Shown: positions 1 to 10,280, counted from the stretch's first letter. The stretch: DNA of 64,000 bases from Ilumatobacteraceae bacterium (GCA_022843125.1 JALHOG010000013.1:24432-88431); one strand, 5' to 3'. Notes: a model not told the origin generated them from the letters alone. Numbers and translations: made by a program.

Positions 1-1103
<1,103 letters not shown>

Positions 1104-1109
1104 TCCGAC

Positions 1110-1115
1110 ATGCTA
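1110..1115 (-). promoter_or_regulatory. -10 element of ftsH (leaderless)
   Basis: TAGCAT on the minus strand, 6 nt before the ATG at 1103. The expected transcription start coincides with the start codon. Confidence 0.6.
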
Positions 1116-1203
1116 GGGCCCCCCTACACGCTTGCCTGATCGTTCTCCAAACCGTTACAGGTGGCACAGCGCGGGTATCCCTGGACACAGCGTTGCGTCG
1201 CCG

Positions 1204-1209
1204 TACGGT
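1204..1209 (+). promoter_or_regulatory. -10 element of the DUF3499 gene (leaderless)
   Basis: TACGGT, 7 nt before the ATG at 1217. No Shine-Dalgarno sequence is visible between them. Confidence 0.55.
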
Positions 1210-1216
1210 TTCACGC

Positions 1217-1453
1217 ATGGCGAGGCAGTGTTCCCGGACGGGATGTAGCGAACGGGCGGCGGTGACGCTGACCTATCAGTACTCACATGCGCAGGTGTGG
1301 CTCGACGCGCTCTCGGCAGAGCGAGACCCACACGCGTACGACCTGTGCGATCGTCACGCCGACCGGCTGACCGCTCCGCAGGGGTGGCAGGTCCGGGATC
1401 GACGCCAGGTCGAGACGGCCGCGACACCGATGTACCACGCCGTCGCCGTCTGA
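1217..1453 (+). CDS. DUF3499 family protein
   Basis: A 78-residue protein starting MARQCSRTGCSERAAVTL. It carries paired cysteines near the N-terminus (CSRTGC) and a second Cys/His cluster (LCDRHADRLTAP), so a small zinc-binding fold is likely. The layout, including HAYDLCDRHADRLTAPQGW, matches the actinobacterial DUF3499 family, whose function is unknown. It lies divergently from ftsH, with about 113 bp carrying both candidate promoters. Longer ORF extensions upstream are not supported because the -10-like hexamer sits immediately before this ATG. Recognition as DUF3499 is from memory of the family pattern. Confidence 0.85.
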   Translation: MARQCSRTGCSERAAVTLTYQYSHAQVWLDALSAERDPHAYDLCDRHADRLTAPQGWQVRDRRQVETAATPMYHAVAV

Positions 1454-1509
1454 CGCCGCCACCCGACCGTCGCTGTCGCCGGTTCGGGGAACGCCTACGC
1501 TCGGGCCGC

Positions 1510-3048
1510 GTGCTGCCACGAGGGTCGATCCGCGGTCTGCTGGTCGCCGGACTGGTCGTCGTGTGGGCCGGCGCGCTGGTGCGGTTCCGGCACTGGAACG
1601 CGAACGACGACCTCGCGATCCTGCAGCTCCACCTCGAGCGCGTGGGCAGCGGTGACATCCCGCTCGTCGGTGCCTACTCCCGGCTCGACTTCCACCACCC
1701 GGGACCGCTCCGCGAGTGGGTGTTCGCCGCGACCTACTGGGTCTCGGGACGTCGCTCGGCGGCCCTGCCCGCCACCGCGGTCACCCTGAACCTGGCCTGG
1801 ACCCTGGCGGCGGGCGCCGCCGGCTGGCGGATCGGCCGTCGCACGGGGTTGATCGCCGCCGCAGGCGGCGCGCTGCTGCTGCACCTCGGGCTCGGCTGGA
1901 ACCTGCACTCTGCCTGGAACCCGTACCTCGCTGTGCTCGCGGCCTATGCCGCTGCGTGGGGTGTCGTGCTGGTCATCGTCCGGGGGGCTGCCGCGTGGCC
2001 GCTCGCCGTCGTGGCAGCGTCGTTCGCCGCACACCAGCACGTGTCGGCCCTGCCACTCGGGCTGCTCGCGCTTGCCGTCGTCGCCGTCGTGGTCGGGCGC
2101 GCTGGCACTCGAACCGATCGCTGGAGCGCCGCCGGCGTGACGATCGTTCTGTGGTCAGGGCCGCTGCTCGATCTCGTTCGTGGGAGCGAGTCGAACATCG
2201 CGCGGACCCTCCGCAACGGCGGTGACGGCGAAGCGGCCGGCATCGCCGAAGCCGGACGGCACGTGGGACGCCTCGTACTCCCGTGGTCGATCGCGAGCGG
2301 CGACGCGCTCAGGGCGACCGGGCTGGAGACGGCATCGAGCGCCCTGATCGTCGCTGTCGTCATCGTGCTCTCCCTGGCCGTCGCTGTCGCCATCGCCGCG
2401 ACCCGCGAGGCGGTCGTCCCGATCGCCGTTGCTCTCGGTGTGGTGTCGATCGTGTGGGTCACCGTCGCGCTCGGGTTCGCTCCCCCGCTGTTCCCGTACC
2501 TCTTCGCCCCGTCGGTCGGCGCGCTGGCGAGCGTGTCCGCGCTGGTGCTGCTCGCGCTCGTGCCCGCCGTCCTCGCTCGCGTCCCGCCCCGGCCCGGTGT
2601 CGGCACATCAACTGGTGTGGTCACCGTCGCGTGCGTCGCGCTCGCGTGGACAGTGGGGGGTTGGCGGCAGATGCAGCCGATCGCCACCGCTCCACTCCAG
2701 CAGCAGATCGACACTGCGGTCCGCGCTGCTGTCGATCCCGGGCAGCCGTACACGATCGCCGCGGGTGGCCTCGTCGACTCGGTGGCCCACGGGGAGGTGG
2801 CGTTGGCGGTGCAGCAGGCGGGTGGTGAGGGCCGCTCGGACATCTTCTCGCTCGGCTTGCCTGCGGCGATCACGTCCGATCCGATGTTCGCCGTCGCGAT
2901 GGGCGCTCCGCTGACCTGTCTCCTCGCCGAACCGGGTCCGCCGCCGATCGTCCTCGCGGCCAGCACCGCCAGCGGGCTCGACGTCGGTGTCTTCCTGGCC
3001 GACGACGGGACCGAGCTCGAGTTCGCCCTGTTCTGCCTCGCGCAGTGA
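1510..3048 (+). CDS. polytopic membrane protein, GT-C-like, function unknown
   Basis: About 512 residues from GTG 1510 (VLPRGSIRGLLVAGL). The frame is open further left, but the upstream part overlaps the DUF3499 gene and reads as Arg/Pro-rich shadow. There are roughly ten hydrophobic segments. Between TM1 and TM2 an acidic NDDLAI motif is followed by YSRLDFHHPGPLREW. That 'YSR..(F/W)HPGPL' signature is common in uncharacterised actinobacterial membrane proteins resembling GT-C glycosyltransferases, where an early loop holds catalytic acids. The C-terminal region (about 390-512) is an extracytoplasmic domain. It is probably co-oriented with the DUF3499 gene 57 nt upstream. A polyprenyl-phosphate-sugar transferase role is inference only. 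Confidence 0.7.
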   Translation: MLPRGSIRGLLVAGLVVVWAGALVRFRHWNANDDLAILQLHLERVGSGDIPLVGAYSRLDFHHPGPLREWVFAATYWVSGRRSAALPATAVTLNLAWTLAAGAAGWRIGRRTGLIAAAGGALLLHLGLGWNLHSAWNPYLAVLAAYAAAWGVVLVIVRGAAAWPLAVVAASFAAHQHVSALPLGLLALAVVAVVVGRAGTRTDRWSAAGVTIVLWSGPLLDLVRGSESNIARTLRNGGDGEAAGIAEAGRHVGRLVLPWSIASGDALRATGLETASSALIVAVVIVLSLAVAVAIAATREAVVPIAVALGVVSIVWVTVALGFAPPLFPYLFAPSVGALASVSALVLLALVPAVLARVPPRPGVGTSTGVVTVACVALAWTVGGWRQMQPIATAPLQQQIDTAVRAAVDPGQPYTIAAGGLVDSVAHGEVALAVQQAGGEGRSDIFSLGLPAAITSDPMFAVAMGAPLTCLLAEPGPPPIVLAASTASGLDVGVFLADDGTELEFALFCLAQ

Positions 3049-3106
3049 CCGCAGCGACATCAGGTGAGGCCGGGTCAGGCCACCGCCCGCCGCGAGCGCC
3101 CACCGC

Positions 3107-3112
3107 TAGCGT
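3107..3112 (+). promoter_or_regulatory. -10 element of the CPBP protease gene (leaderless)
   Basis: TAGCGT, 6 nt before GTG 3119. It decides the start codon. Confidence 0.6.
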
Positions 3113-3118
3113 GTCGGG

Positions 3119-3838
3119 GTGGCCGACACCACCGTGACCCCTGCGGCCGACGCGCCCGCGATCCCGGCCGCTTCTGCCGTCTCGGCGTGGATGGCCGGAT
3201 GGGTGGGCGGCCCGTTCCTGGCCGCATCGCTCGCACTGGTCGCGATCAACGGCGGCGTCGACGATCCGTCGATCCCGGCGATCGCGGCCGCGACCACGCT
3301 CGGATGGGTCGTGTCGCTGGCCGTGGTGTGGTGGGTGTCGTCCCGGCGCGGCACGGGCGACGTGCTGCGTGACCTGGCCGTGCGTTTCGACGTGCGCGAT
3401 CTGCTGGCCGTCCCGGCCGGTGTCGCCGCCCAGCTCGCGCTGGTCCCCGCGGTCTACGTGCCGCTGCGGGCGATCTGGCCCGACACGTTCGCCGGGTCCG
3501 AGGTCGAGCAGCGGGCGCAGGAGCTCGTCGACCGGGCCGGCGGGTTCGACACCGTCCTGCTGGCCCTGATCGTGGTGGTCGGCGCCCCGATCGTGGAGGA
3601 GCTCGTGTACCGGGGGCTGCTCCAGCGGTCGATCGGACGGGCGATCGGCGCCGTGGCGTCGCTGGTGCTCGTCAGCCTCGTGTTCGCCGCGATCCACTTC
3701 AGCCCGGTCGAGATCCCGGGTCTCTTCGTCGCCGGGCTCGTGTTCGGCGTCGGGGTGCTGGTCACCGGCCGCATCGGGCCGTCGATCCTCGCCCACGCGG
3801 CCTTCAATGCAACCGGGTTGTTCATCCTGCTCGCCTGA
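3119..3838 (+). CDS. CPBP-family intramembrane glutamic/metallo-protease
   Basis: A 239-residue polytopic membrane protein. The C-terminal half has the CPBP (CAAX-processing/bacteriocin-processing, Abi) signature: EELVYRG as motif 1 (about residues 160-166), a histidine-containing helix FAAIHFS as motif 2, and ILAHAAFN as motif 3. Family members cleave within the membrane; bacterial substrates are mostly unknown. The N-terminal 30 residues are Ala/Thr/Pro-rich and probably cytoplasmic. The GTG start is chosen because of the adjacent TAGCGT hexamer. Confidence 0.88.
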   Translation: MADTTVTPAADAPAIPAASAVSAWMAGWVGGPFLAASLALVAINGGVDDPSIPAIAAATTLGWVVSLAVVWWVSSRRGTGDVLRDLAVRFDVRDLLAVPAGVAAQLALVPAVYVPLRAIWPDTFAGSEVEQRAQELVDRAGGFDTVLLALIVVVGAPIVEELVYRGLLQRSIGRAIGAVASLVLVSLVFAAIHFSPVEIPGLFVAGLVFGVGVLVTGRIGPSILAHAAFNATGLFILLA

Positions 3839-3918
3839 CCCGACACACCGTCATCCGGGTGACTGGGTGGCGCACGGTCCACCTGCAAGACTGTGGCTCC
3901 CGCCGTGGACGCGCGCCC

Positions 3919-6888
3919 ATGACCGATCGACTCGACGACCCCCTCGACGAACCTCTCGACGAACGCCCCGACGACACGCTCGACGGGGTCGACCCGCCGT
4001 CGTCGGCATCGAACGACGACGGCACAACCGAGCCCGCATATGTGCGGGCGCGATGGCAGGGGGTCGACGCCGACTCGGGGGAACGTGTCGATCTGGCCGA
4101 GCTACGCGACACATCGGTCCTGACCGACGATGCCCCGATCGACGATCTGGACGAGTCCGAGGCCGGGGATCGGCCCGTGGCACTGCCCTGGTGGGAACGG
4201 ACCCGTCGGCGCGTGTTCCGCCGTCAGATCGAATGGTTGAACCGGCCATGGCCCACCCAGCGGGTCGTGACGTTCCTGCTGACCGTCGTGACGCTCGCCG
4301 CGACCACGGCGATCATGATGAACGTCGTCCACTTCAACCCCTTGTCGCCCGGCAAGGACCTGGTGTTCGACGACACGACCCCGACCGGCGGCGACTTCGG
4401 CGCCCACGTGTGGGGCCCGGCCTACCTCCGCGACCACCTGCTCCCGGCGGGATGGTTCAACGGTTGGTCGATGGACTGGTACGCGGGCATGCCGGCGTAC
4501 CGGTTCTACATGGTGCTGCCGGCGTTCATGATCCTGCTCGTCGACACGGTCCTGCCGTACGGCGTCGCGATGAAGGTCATCAGCGTCGTCGGCCTCATCA
4601 CCCTGCCCGCCTGCTGCTGGGCGTTCGGCCGCCTCGCCAAGTTCCGCTACCCGATGCCCGAGCTGTTCGCCGTCGCCGGGGTCTGCTTCGCGCTCGACGA
4701 GAGCTTCAGCATCTACGGCGGCAATCTGCGATCCACGATGGCGGGGGAGTTCTCGTTCTCCATCTCGCTGTCGCTCGGGATACTCGGCCTCGGCGTCCTC
4801 GCGGCCGGTCTCCGCACCGGCAAGTACCGGGTGTGGGCGGCGGTACTGATCGCCACCGCATGCGTGTCTCACGGCATCGTGCTGATCTTCGTGGCGGGCG
4901 CGGCGCTGATCTTCTCCCTCGTCTGGGTCGACCGCAAGCGGATCGTCTACGCCGTCACCGTCGGCATCACCACGTTGCTGCTGATGGCCTGGTGGGTGGG
5001 TCCGTTCCTCGGCAACCACGCCTTCATGACCGACATGAAGTACGGCGGCGAGCCGGGTCAGGGCTCGTTCGATTCCTGGTGGGACATGTTCTTCCCGCTC
5101 ACGGCGCCGCTCGACGTCCTGATCACCTCGCTGGCGATCGTCGGGTTCGCTTCCTGCATCGTGCGGCGCAATCTCAACGGGGTGGCGCTGGGTCTCACCG
5201 GCGTGGCGCTCGTCATCGGCGTCTATCTCGCACGAGACAGCCTGCCGGTGATCGGTCTGCTCTGGAACCCACGCCTGCTGCCCTTCCTCTACATCGTGCG
5301 CTACCTGCTGATGATGGTCGGCGCAGTCGAGTTGCTCACGCTGTTCTGGAACATGATCCGCGACCGCCGAGCCCGTGACGATGCCGGCTACGTCGCCAAC
5401 ACGGCCTTCGCCGTCACCACGTCGCTGGTGGCGTTCGCGGTGCTCGGGTTCATGTTCCAGTCGCTGTTCGTCTTCGGCAAGAACGTCCCCGACGCCGACG
5501 GTACGGTCGCTTACGAGGCGGGTCTGTTCCTGCCGGGCTCGCTGCCCGACCTCACCGTGCGCGCCACCGAGACCAACGTCAAGGCTGCCGGCAACGGCTG
5601 GGCGCGGTACAACTTCCTCGGCTACGAGGGGCGCAACGAGTACTACACCGAGTACCACCAGGTGGTCACGCGGATGGCCACGCTCGGCAACGACCCCGAC
5701 TTCGGGTGCGGTCGGGCGATGTGGGAGAACCACGAGGACAACGGCAAGTACGGCACGACCATGGCGTTGATGCTGCTGCCGTTCTGGACCGACGGTTGCA
5801 TCGGGTCGATGGAGGGTCTGTACTTCGAGGCGTCGGGCACCACCCCGTATCACTTCCTCACGACTGCGGCGATGTCCAGGAAGTCGTCGAACCCGGTGCG
5901 GGAGCTGCGCTACACCGACAACAACGCCGAGGTCGGTGTGTCCCACCTGCAGGACCTCGGCGTGCGGTACGTCATGCTGCGCTCGACGGAGGCCCAGCAG
6001 CAGGCCGAGGCTCGCGACGAGTTGACGCTGATCGCCGAGTCGTACCCGTGGAAGATCTACCAGGTGGCCGGCTCCGACATCGTCGTACCGCTCACCACGC
6101 AACCGGTGGTCGTCAACGAGCGCGGCGGAGACCAGCGCGAGCGCCACCTCGAGCTCGGCACGAGCTGGTTCCAGAACAAGGACGAATGGGCGGCGCTCCC
6201 CGCCGACGGTGGTCCGTCGTCATGGCAGCGCATCGACGCCGTCGTCGACGAGGGCCGCCGCGAGCTCAACGGGGAGGGCGAGAAGAACCGCGTCGATGTC
6301 GTGGTGCCCGGTCAGGTGATCGAACCGGTGGCGCTGCCCGAGGTGCAGGTGTCCGGCGTCGACATCGGCGACCAGTCGATCGCCTTCGACGTCGACCGCA
6401 CCGGAGTGCCCGTGCTGGTGCGCGTGAGCTACTTCCCGAACTGGAAGGTGAGCGGCGCCGACGGCCCGTACCGGGTGGCGCCGAACATGATGGTGGTGGT
6501 GCCGACCACGACCTCCGTCGAGTTGACCTACGGACGCAACGGGATCGATTACGTCACAGCGCTGCTCACCCTGCTCGGCCTGGCGCTGTGCGTGTTCTGG
6601 CGCTTCCGTGGCGACCTGCGATTCGACAGCGACGTCCCCGCGCCGTTGTGGGCGCCAGGACGTGGCGCGGCCGATGAAGCAACCGGTCAGACGGCCGTCG
6701 CGGCGGGCGACTCCGGCGACCGGGACGTCACCGACGTCCGGGGCGATCCGTTCGCCGGGACGGCGCTCGCCGACGTCGAGGAAGACCTGCTCGACCCCGA
6801 CTCGTGGTGGGCGTCCGACACCCGTTCGGCAGCCTCTTCGTCGCCGCCCCCCGATGGCGACGGCCGGGCCGACCCGCCCGCCCGGTAG
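3919..6888 (+). CDS. large GT-C-like membrane protein (PTPS-related membrane domain family)
   Basis: About 989 residues from ATG 3919 (MTDRLDDPLDEPLDE). The ORF extends 60 nt further left, but this ATG begins a plausible acidic N-terminus. Residues 1-100 are acidic and soluble. TM1 (about 113-133) is followed by an extracytoplasmic loop with DFGAHVWGPAYLRDHLLP and WYAGMPAYRFYMVLP, the signature of the '6-pyruvoyl-tetrahydropterin synthase-related' membrane domain (PF10131), a GT-C-fold group. About a dozen TM segments run to around residue 540. A large extracytoplasmic domain follows, with a final TM near residue 880 and a 90-residue acidic tail. A role in exporting or glycosylating a surface polymer is plausible, but the substrate is unknown. 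The phosphohexomutase immediately downstream fits a sugar context. Confidence 0.75.
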   Translation: MTDRLDDPLDEPLDERPDDTLDGVDPPSSASNDDGTTEPAYVRARWQGVDADSGERVDLAELRDTSVLTDDAPIDDLDESEAGDRPVALPWWERTRRRVFRRQIEWLNRPWPTQRVVTFLLTVVTLAATTAIMMNVVHFNPLSPGKDLVFDDTTPTGGDFGAHVWGPAYLRDHLLPAGWFNGWSMDWYAGMPAYRFYMVLPAFMILLVDTVLPYGVAMKVISVVGLITLPACCWAFGRLAKFRYPMPELFAVAGVCFALDESFSIYGGNLRSTMAGEFSFSISLSLGILGLGVLAAGLRTGKYRVWAAVLIATACVSHGIVLIFVAGAALIFSLVWVDRKRIVYAVTVGITTLLLMAWWVGPFLGNHAFMTDMKYGGEPGQGSFDSWWDMFFPLTAPLDVLITSLAIVGFASCIVRRNLNGVALGLTGVALVIGVYLARDSLPVIGLLWNPRLLPFLYIVRYLLMMVGAVELLTLFWNMIRDRRARDDAGYVANTAFAVTTSLVAFAVLGFMFQSLFVFGKNVPDADGTVAYEAGLFLPGSLPDLTVRATETNVKAAGNGWARYNFLGYEGRNEYYTEYHQVVTRMATLGNDPDFGCGRAMWENHEDNGKYGTTMALMLLPFWTDGCIGSMEGLYFEASGTTPYHFLTTAAMSRKSSNPVRELRYTDNNAEVGVSHLQDLGVRYVMLRSTEAQQQAEARDELTLIAESYPWKIYQVAGSDIVVPLTTQPVVVNERGGDQRERHLELGTSWFQNKDEWAALPADGGPSSWQRIDAVVDEGRRELNGEGEKNRVDVVVPGQVIEPVALPEVQVSGVDIGDQSIAFDVDRTGVPVLVRVSYFPNWKVSGADGPYRVAPNMMVVVPTTTSVELTYGRNGIDYVTALLTLLGLALCVFWRFRGDLRFDSDVPAPLWAPGRGAADEATGQTAVAAGDSGDRDVTDVRGDPFAGTALADVEEDLLDPDSWWASDTRSAASSSPPPDGDGRADPPAR

Positions 6889-6891
6889 CAT
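6886..6891 (+). promoter_or_regulatory. -10-like element of the phosphohexomutase gene
   Basis: TAGCAT begins with the TAG stop codon of the preceding gene and ends 11 nt before ATG 6903. The gap is at the long end for a leaderless start. Confidence 0.4.
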
Positions 6892-6902
6892 CCGACACCC
6901 GT

Positions 6903-8255
6903 ATGTCAGTCCTCGATGAGATCGTCAAGGCGTACGACATCCGAGGCACCGTCCCCGACCAGCTCCACGCTGAGATCGCGCACGCCCTCGGGGTCGGTTT
7001 CGCCTCCATCTGCCAGAGCGACCGCGTCCTCGTCGCCCGCGACATGCGCCCATCGGGCGAGGATCTCGTGGCGGCGTTCGCGAAGGGGCTCAACGAGCAG
7101 GGCCTCGACGTGATCGACCTCGGCCTCGCGTCCACCGATGTCCTGTACTACGCCGCTGGTTCGCTCGATGCCCCTGGTGCGATGTTCACCGCTTCCCACA
7201 ACCCGGCTCAGTACAACGGGCTGAAGTTGTGCCTCTCCGGCGCCCGCCCGGTCGGCATCGAGAGCGGCCTCGCCGACGTCAAGGCGGTCGCTGACGCCGT
7301 GCTCGAAGGCAACGGCCCGCCACCGGCCTCGCGCTCCGGCTCGTACAGCGAGCGTGCGGTGCTCGACCAGTTCGTCGAGCACGTGCTCGGCTTCGTCGAC
7401 GTCGCCGCGATCCGGCCGATGCGGGTGGTTGCCGACACTGCGAACGGCATGGGTGGCCTGGTCGTTCCAGCGGTGTTCGAGCGCATCCCGCAGATCGATC
7501 TCGAGGTCATGTACGGCGAGCTCGACGGCACCTTTCCGAATCACCCTGCCGATCCGCTGCAGCCCGCCAACCAGCGCGACCTATGTGCGCGGGTGGTGGC
7601 CGGCTCGTTCGACCTCGGCCTCGCGTTCGACGGCGATGCAGATCGCGTGTTCATGGTCGACGAGAGCGGTCTCGGGTTGAGCGGCTCGACCACCACGGCC
7701 TTGCTCGCGAGCACGATCCTGCGTACCGAGCCGGGTGCCACGATCCTCCACAACCTGATCTGCTCACGCGCCGTCCCCGAGGTGATCCGCGAACACGGCG
7801 GTGTACCCGTGCGCACTCAGGTGGGTCACTCGTACATCAAGCAGATCATGGCCGAGACCGGTGCCGTGTTCGGTGGCGAGCACTCGGCGCACTACTACTT
7901 CGCACGCAACTACCGGGCCGACAGCGGCATCGTCGCATCGCTGCTGGTGATCGAGGAGTTGAGCCGGACCGAGCAACCGTTGTCGGTGCTGCGCAAGCCG
8001 CTCGAGCGGTACGCCGCGAGCGGCGAGATCAACACCCAGGTCGACGATCCGGCCGCTGTCATCCAGCGTGTCAGCGACGCGTTCGCCGATCACGAGCAGG
8101 ATCGGCTCGACGGCCTCACGGTGAACTGCGGATCGTGGTGGTTCAACCTGCGGCCGTCCAACACCGAGCCGTTGCTGCGCCTCAACCTCGAGGCGTCGAA
8201 CCGTGACGAGTGCGACACCAAGGTCGCCGATCTGCTCGTCCTCATCACCGGCTGA
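6903..8255 (+). CDS. manB: phosphomannomutase / phosphoglucomutase
   Basis: A 450-residue alpha-D-phosphohexomutase interconverting hexose 6- and 1-phosphates for sugar-nucleotide synthesis. Motifs in order: the phosphoserine loop TASHNP (Ser98), the metal loop DGDADR (about 245-250), the sugar-binding loop GEHSAHYYF (about 325-333) and the phosphate-binding loop RPSNTEP (about 418-424). The length is typical of the PMM/PGM class. The start MSVLDEIVKAYDIRG matches the family start, and the first part of the longer open frame is non-coding in character. Substrate preference between mannose and glucose cannot be read from sequence. It lies 14 nt after the large GT-C-like gene. Confidence 0.93.
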   Translation: MSVLDEIVKAYDIRGTVPDQLHAEIAHALGVGFASICQSDRVLVARDMRPSGEDLVAAFAKGLNEQGLDVIDLGLASTDVLYYAAGSLDAPGAMFTASHNPAQYNGLKLCLSGARPVGIESGLADVKAVADAVLEGNGPPPASRSGSYSERAVLDQFVEHVLGFVDVAAIRPMRVVADTANGMGGLVVPAVFERIPQIDLEVMYGELDGTFPNHPADPLQPANQRDLCARVVAGSFDLGLAFDGDADRVFMVDESGLGLSGSTTTALLASTILRTEPGATILHNLICSRAVPEVIREHGGVPVRTQVGHSYIKQIMAETGAVFGGEHSAHYYFARNYRADSGIVASLLVIEELSRTEQPLSVLRKPLERYAASGEINTQVDDPAAVIQRVSDAFADHEQDRLDGLTVNCGSWWFNLRPSNTEPLLRLNLEASNRDECDTKVADLLVLITG

Positions 8256-8335
8256 CGCGTCGACCGGTCATCCCATCGCCGGCCCAGCCGGTCCTCACGA
8301 TCGCCGGCTCTGCCGGCCGACAAGGAGCGTTCCCG

Positions 8336-8572
8336 ATGTCTCTCGATGCCTCGCTGCTCGCGATCCTCGCATGCCCGGACGACAAGGGTCCGCTGTACTA
8401 CATCGAGTCCGAGGCCGTGCTCTACAACCCGCGTCTGCGTCGCACGTATGCGGTTCGTGACGGCATCCCGGTGATGCTCGTCGACGAGGCCGTGGCGCTC
8501 GACGACGCCGAGCAGGCCCGCCTGGACGATCTGGTCCGTACGCAGGCCATCTCGCCCACGTTCGGCGAGTGA
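8336..8572 (+). CDS. Trm112 family protein
   Basis: A 78-residue protein (MSLDASLLAILACPDDKGPL, later DGIPVML). This is the Trm112/YcaR layout, a small activator or partner fold for methyltransferases in other organisms. Only one cysteine (in ACPDD) of the usual four zinc ligands remains, as is common in the actinobacterial form with LYNPRLRRTY. An AAGGAG-like ribosome site lies about 9 nt before the ATG. It follows the phosphohexomutase by 80 nt, a pairing I recall as frequent in actinobacteria. Confidence 0.85.
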   Translation: MSLDASLLAILACPDDKGPLYYIESEAVLYNPRLRRTYAVRDGIPVMLVDEAVALDDAEQARLDDLVRTQAISPTFGE

Positions 8573-8583
8573 CGAGGCACGTG

Positions 8584-8596
8584 TCACGCAGCGTGA
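8584..8596. repeat. 6-bp inverted repeat TCACGC-A-GCGTGA
   Basis: Perfect 6-bp arms around one base, about 70 bp before the surface-repeat gene. It is a possible operator or the end of a weak hairpin. No experimental basis. Confidence 0.3.
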
Positions 8597-8651
8597 TGTG
8601 TGGATCGCGAAACGTGGGCGTGAGTGGTGGCATCTGACATGACGAATGAGT

Positions 8652-8657
8652 TACAGT
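8652..8657 (+). promoter_or_regulatory. -10 element deciding the start of the surface-repeat gene
   Basis: TACAGT, 8 nt before GTG 8666 and downstream of the alternative ATG at 8639. A transcript from here would lack that ATG. Confidence 0.55.
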
Positions 8658-8665
8658 CATCCCCC

Positions 8666-10150
8666 GTGACCCCCCGTGTGCTCCGAACCGCCGCCCGTGC
8701 CGCCGTGACCACGGCACTGCTCGTGTCGGCCGCTGTCGTTGCTGTCGCGGTCTCGCCCGGTGGCGACCGCACGGTCGAAGCGGTCGGCGAGGCGTTCGGT
8801 TCCGGCGGCGAGTACCACTCGGTCGAGCCCGAACGGATCCTCGACACGCGCGTCCCGGCGCTCGACGTGGCCCCTGCGGGTCGCAAGCCGACCGGCCCCG
8901 AGCCGTCTGGTCCGACGTTCGATGTCCAGGTCGTCGGTCGCGCCGGACTGCCGGCGTTCCGGGACGCCAATCGCGACGGCTTCGACGACAACGTGCTCGC
9001 CGTCGCGGTCAACATCACCGTCGTCAACCCGACGGGGCTCGGGTACCTCAAGGCGTACGGCGCCGGTGAGAACGCCGGTGACAGCTCGATCGTCAACTTC
9101 CGTCCCGCCGAGGTGGTCCCCAACTCCGCCGTGCTGCGACCGGGTCGTGACGGCAAGCTGACCGTGCGCGTCGCCACGCCGCTGGCGGCAGGGTCCGTCG
9201 ACGTGCTGATCGACGTGTTCGGCTGGTTCTCGTCCAGTGGGTACGTGACCAACGGTGGCACCTACGGCGCACGTCTCGTTGCGCCGCCCACCGGCCCCGG
9301 TCGCATCTTCGACTCCCGCAACGCGTCGGGCGGCTCGGCGCCGCTGCGTGCCGGCGAGGAGCGGGCGATCAAGATCTGGGGAGCCGATGCGAGCGATCCG
9401 GCCGTTGCCGACATCGTGCCGAACAGCGCCGACGTGGTCGGCGTGATGGTCAACATCACCGGCGTCAACAACCTCGGTGGCAGCGCCTCGACCTTCTTCA
9501 GCCTCAACCCGAAGCCGTCGACGCCGTCGACCCCGCCCAGCACGAGCAACGTCAACCTGCTCCGAGGCCAGTTCCGCTCGACCCTGGCGATCGTGCCGGT
9601 CTCGGCCGACGGCAACGTCTACCTGTACAACCTCGCCGGCGAGGCGCACGCGATCCTCGACGTGACCGGCTACCTCGTCCGAAACCAGCCGCCGACGTCG
9701 TGCAAGGGTCGCGTGATCCCGCTCGTCGCACCGTTCCGCGCCTTCGACACCCGCCAGACCGCCTTCTTCCAGACGCCGCTGCCACCGGCCCAGGCCGAGG
9801 ACTGGAGCTTCCGCGACTTCGCGAACGACGTCAGGATCGGCGGCCAGCCGGTCGGCCCTCAGCTCGGTCTGATCGGCAACCTCACTGCTGCCGGCCTCGG
9901 TCGCCAGTACGCCTGGGCGCCCGTGTCGAGCTTCCTCACGGCCTATCCCACCCCGGCCGCGTCCGGCACCCAGGTGCCGACCGTGTCGAACCTGGTGATC
10001 GCCGAAAACGAAGTCGTGCCGAACATGGCGTTCCTCACCTACGGCGCGACTGGATCCGATCCTTACCAGATCCGGTTCTACAACCGGGCCGGTTACCTCG
10101 ACTACCTGCTCGACGTCACCGCTGTGGTGCTCGCCGACTGCGCTGCCTGA
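8666..10150 (+). CDS. exported protein with three actinobacterial 'LDTR' surface repeats
   Basis: About 494 residues from GTG 8666; ATG 8639 would add nine residues. The N-terminus (TPRVLRTAARAAVTTALLVSAAVVAV) is a good signal peptide. The mature protein holds three repeats, each opening with a (P/E)xRhhD(T/S)R element: PERILDTR, PGRIFDSR, PFRAFDTR. They continue through segments such as AVNITVVNPTG and NVYLYNLAGEAHAILDVTGYL. These modules recur in exported actinobacterial proteins, often beside amidases or peptidases. Here no enzymatic domain is attached, so a structural or adhesive envelope role is inferred. Third-codon GC matches the neighbours. Confidence 0.75.
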   Translation: MTPRVLRTAARAAVTTALLVSAAVVAVAVSPGGDRTVEAVGEAFGSGGEYHSVEPERILDTRVPALDVAPAGRKPTGPEPSGPTFDVQVVGRAGLPAFRDANRDGFDDNVLAVAVNITVVNPTGLGYLKAYGAGENAGDSSIVNFRPAEVVPNSAVLRPGRDGKLTVRVATPLAAGSVDVLIDVFGWFSSSGYVTNGGTYGARLVAPPTGPGRIFDSRNASGGSAPLRAGEERAIKIWGADASDPAVADIVPNSADVVGVMVNITGVNNLGGSASTFFSLNPKPSTPSTPPSTSNVNLLRGQFRSTLAIVPVSADGNVYLYNLAGEAHAILDVTGYLVRNQPPTSCKGRVIPLVAPFRAFDTRQTAFFQTPLPPAQAEDWSFRDFANDVRIGGQPVGPQLGLIGNLTAAGLGRQYAWAPVSSFLTAYPTPAASGTQVPTVSNLVIAENEVVPNMAFLTYGATGSDPYQIRFYNRAGYLDYLLDVTAVVLADCAA

Positions 10151-10198
10151 GCGTCGCGCCGTCCGTCACCGCCTCACCCGGCCGAGTGTGCCCACCGC

Positions 10199-10204
10199 TA
10201 GCAT
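10199..10204 (+). promoter_or_regulatory. -10 element of ahcY with a long leader
   Basis: TAGCAT lies 108 nt before the ahcY ATG. Unlike most genes here, the transcript would carry a leader of about 100 nt. Confidence 0.45.
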
Positions 10205-10261
10205 GGGCCTGCATCGCGGGCTGATCCGATGCGGGCCAGCAGGCCTCGGCTCGCTCCATAC

Positions 10262-10280
10262 GGCCCGGAACGCCCGGGCC
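10262..10280 (+). promoter_or_regulatory. ahcY: hairpin in the ahcY leader
   Basis: GGCCCGG-aacgc-CCGGGCC is a perfect 7-bp stem with a 5-nt loop. A second weaker stem (GCATCG / CGATGC) lies upstream within 10211-10232. I do not see the conserved core of the known SAH riboswitch, so no ligand is assigned. The leader structure may be regulatory or simply reflect high GC. Confidence 0.35.

Noticed and set aside
1297..1509. Upstream extension of the GT-C-like gene beyond GTG 1510
   Set aside because: It overlaps the DUF3499 gene in another frame and is Arg/Pro-rich with no hydrophobic content.
4102..6147. Minus-strand ORF of 681 codons opposite the GT-C-like gene
   Set aside because: Arg/His/Gln/Glu-rich low-complexity translation typical of an antisense shadow. 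The plus strand encodes a coherent membrane protein.
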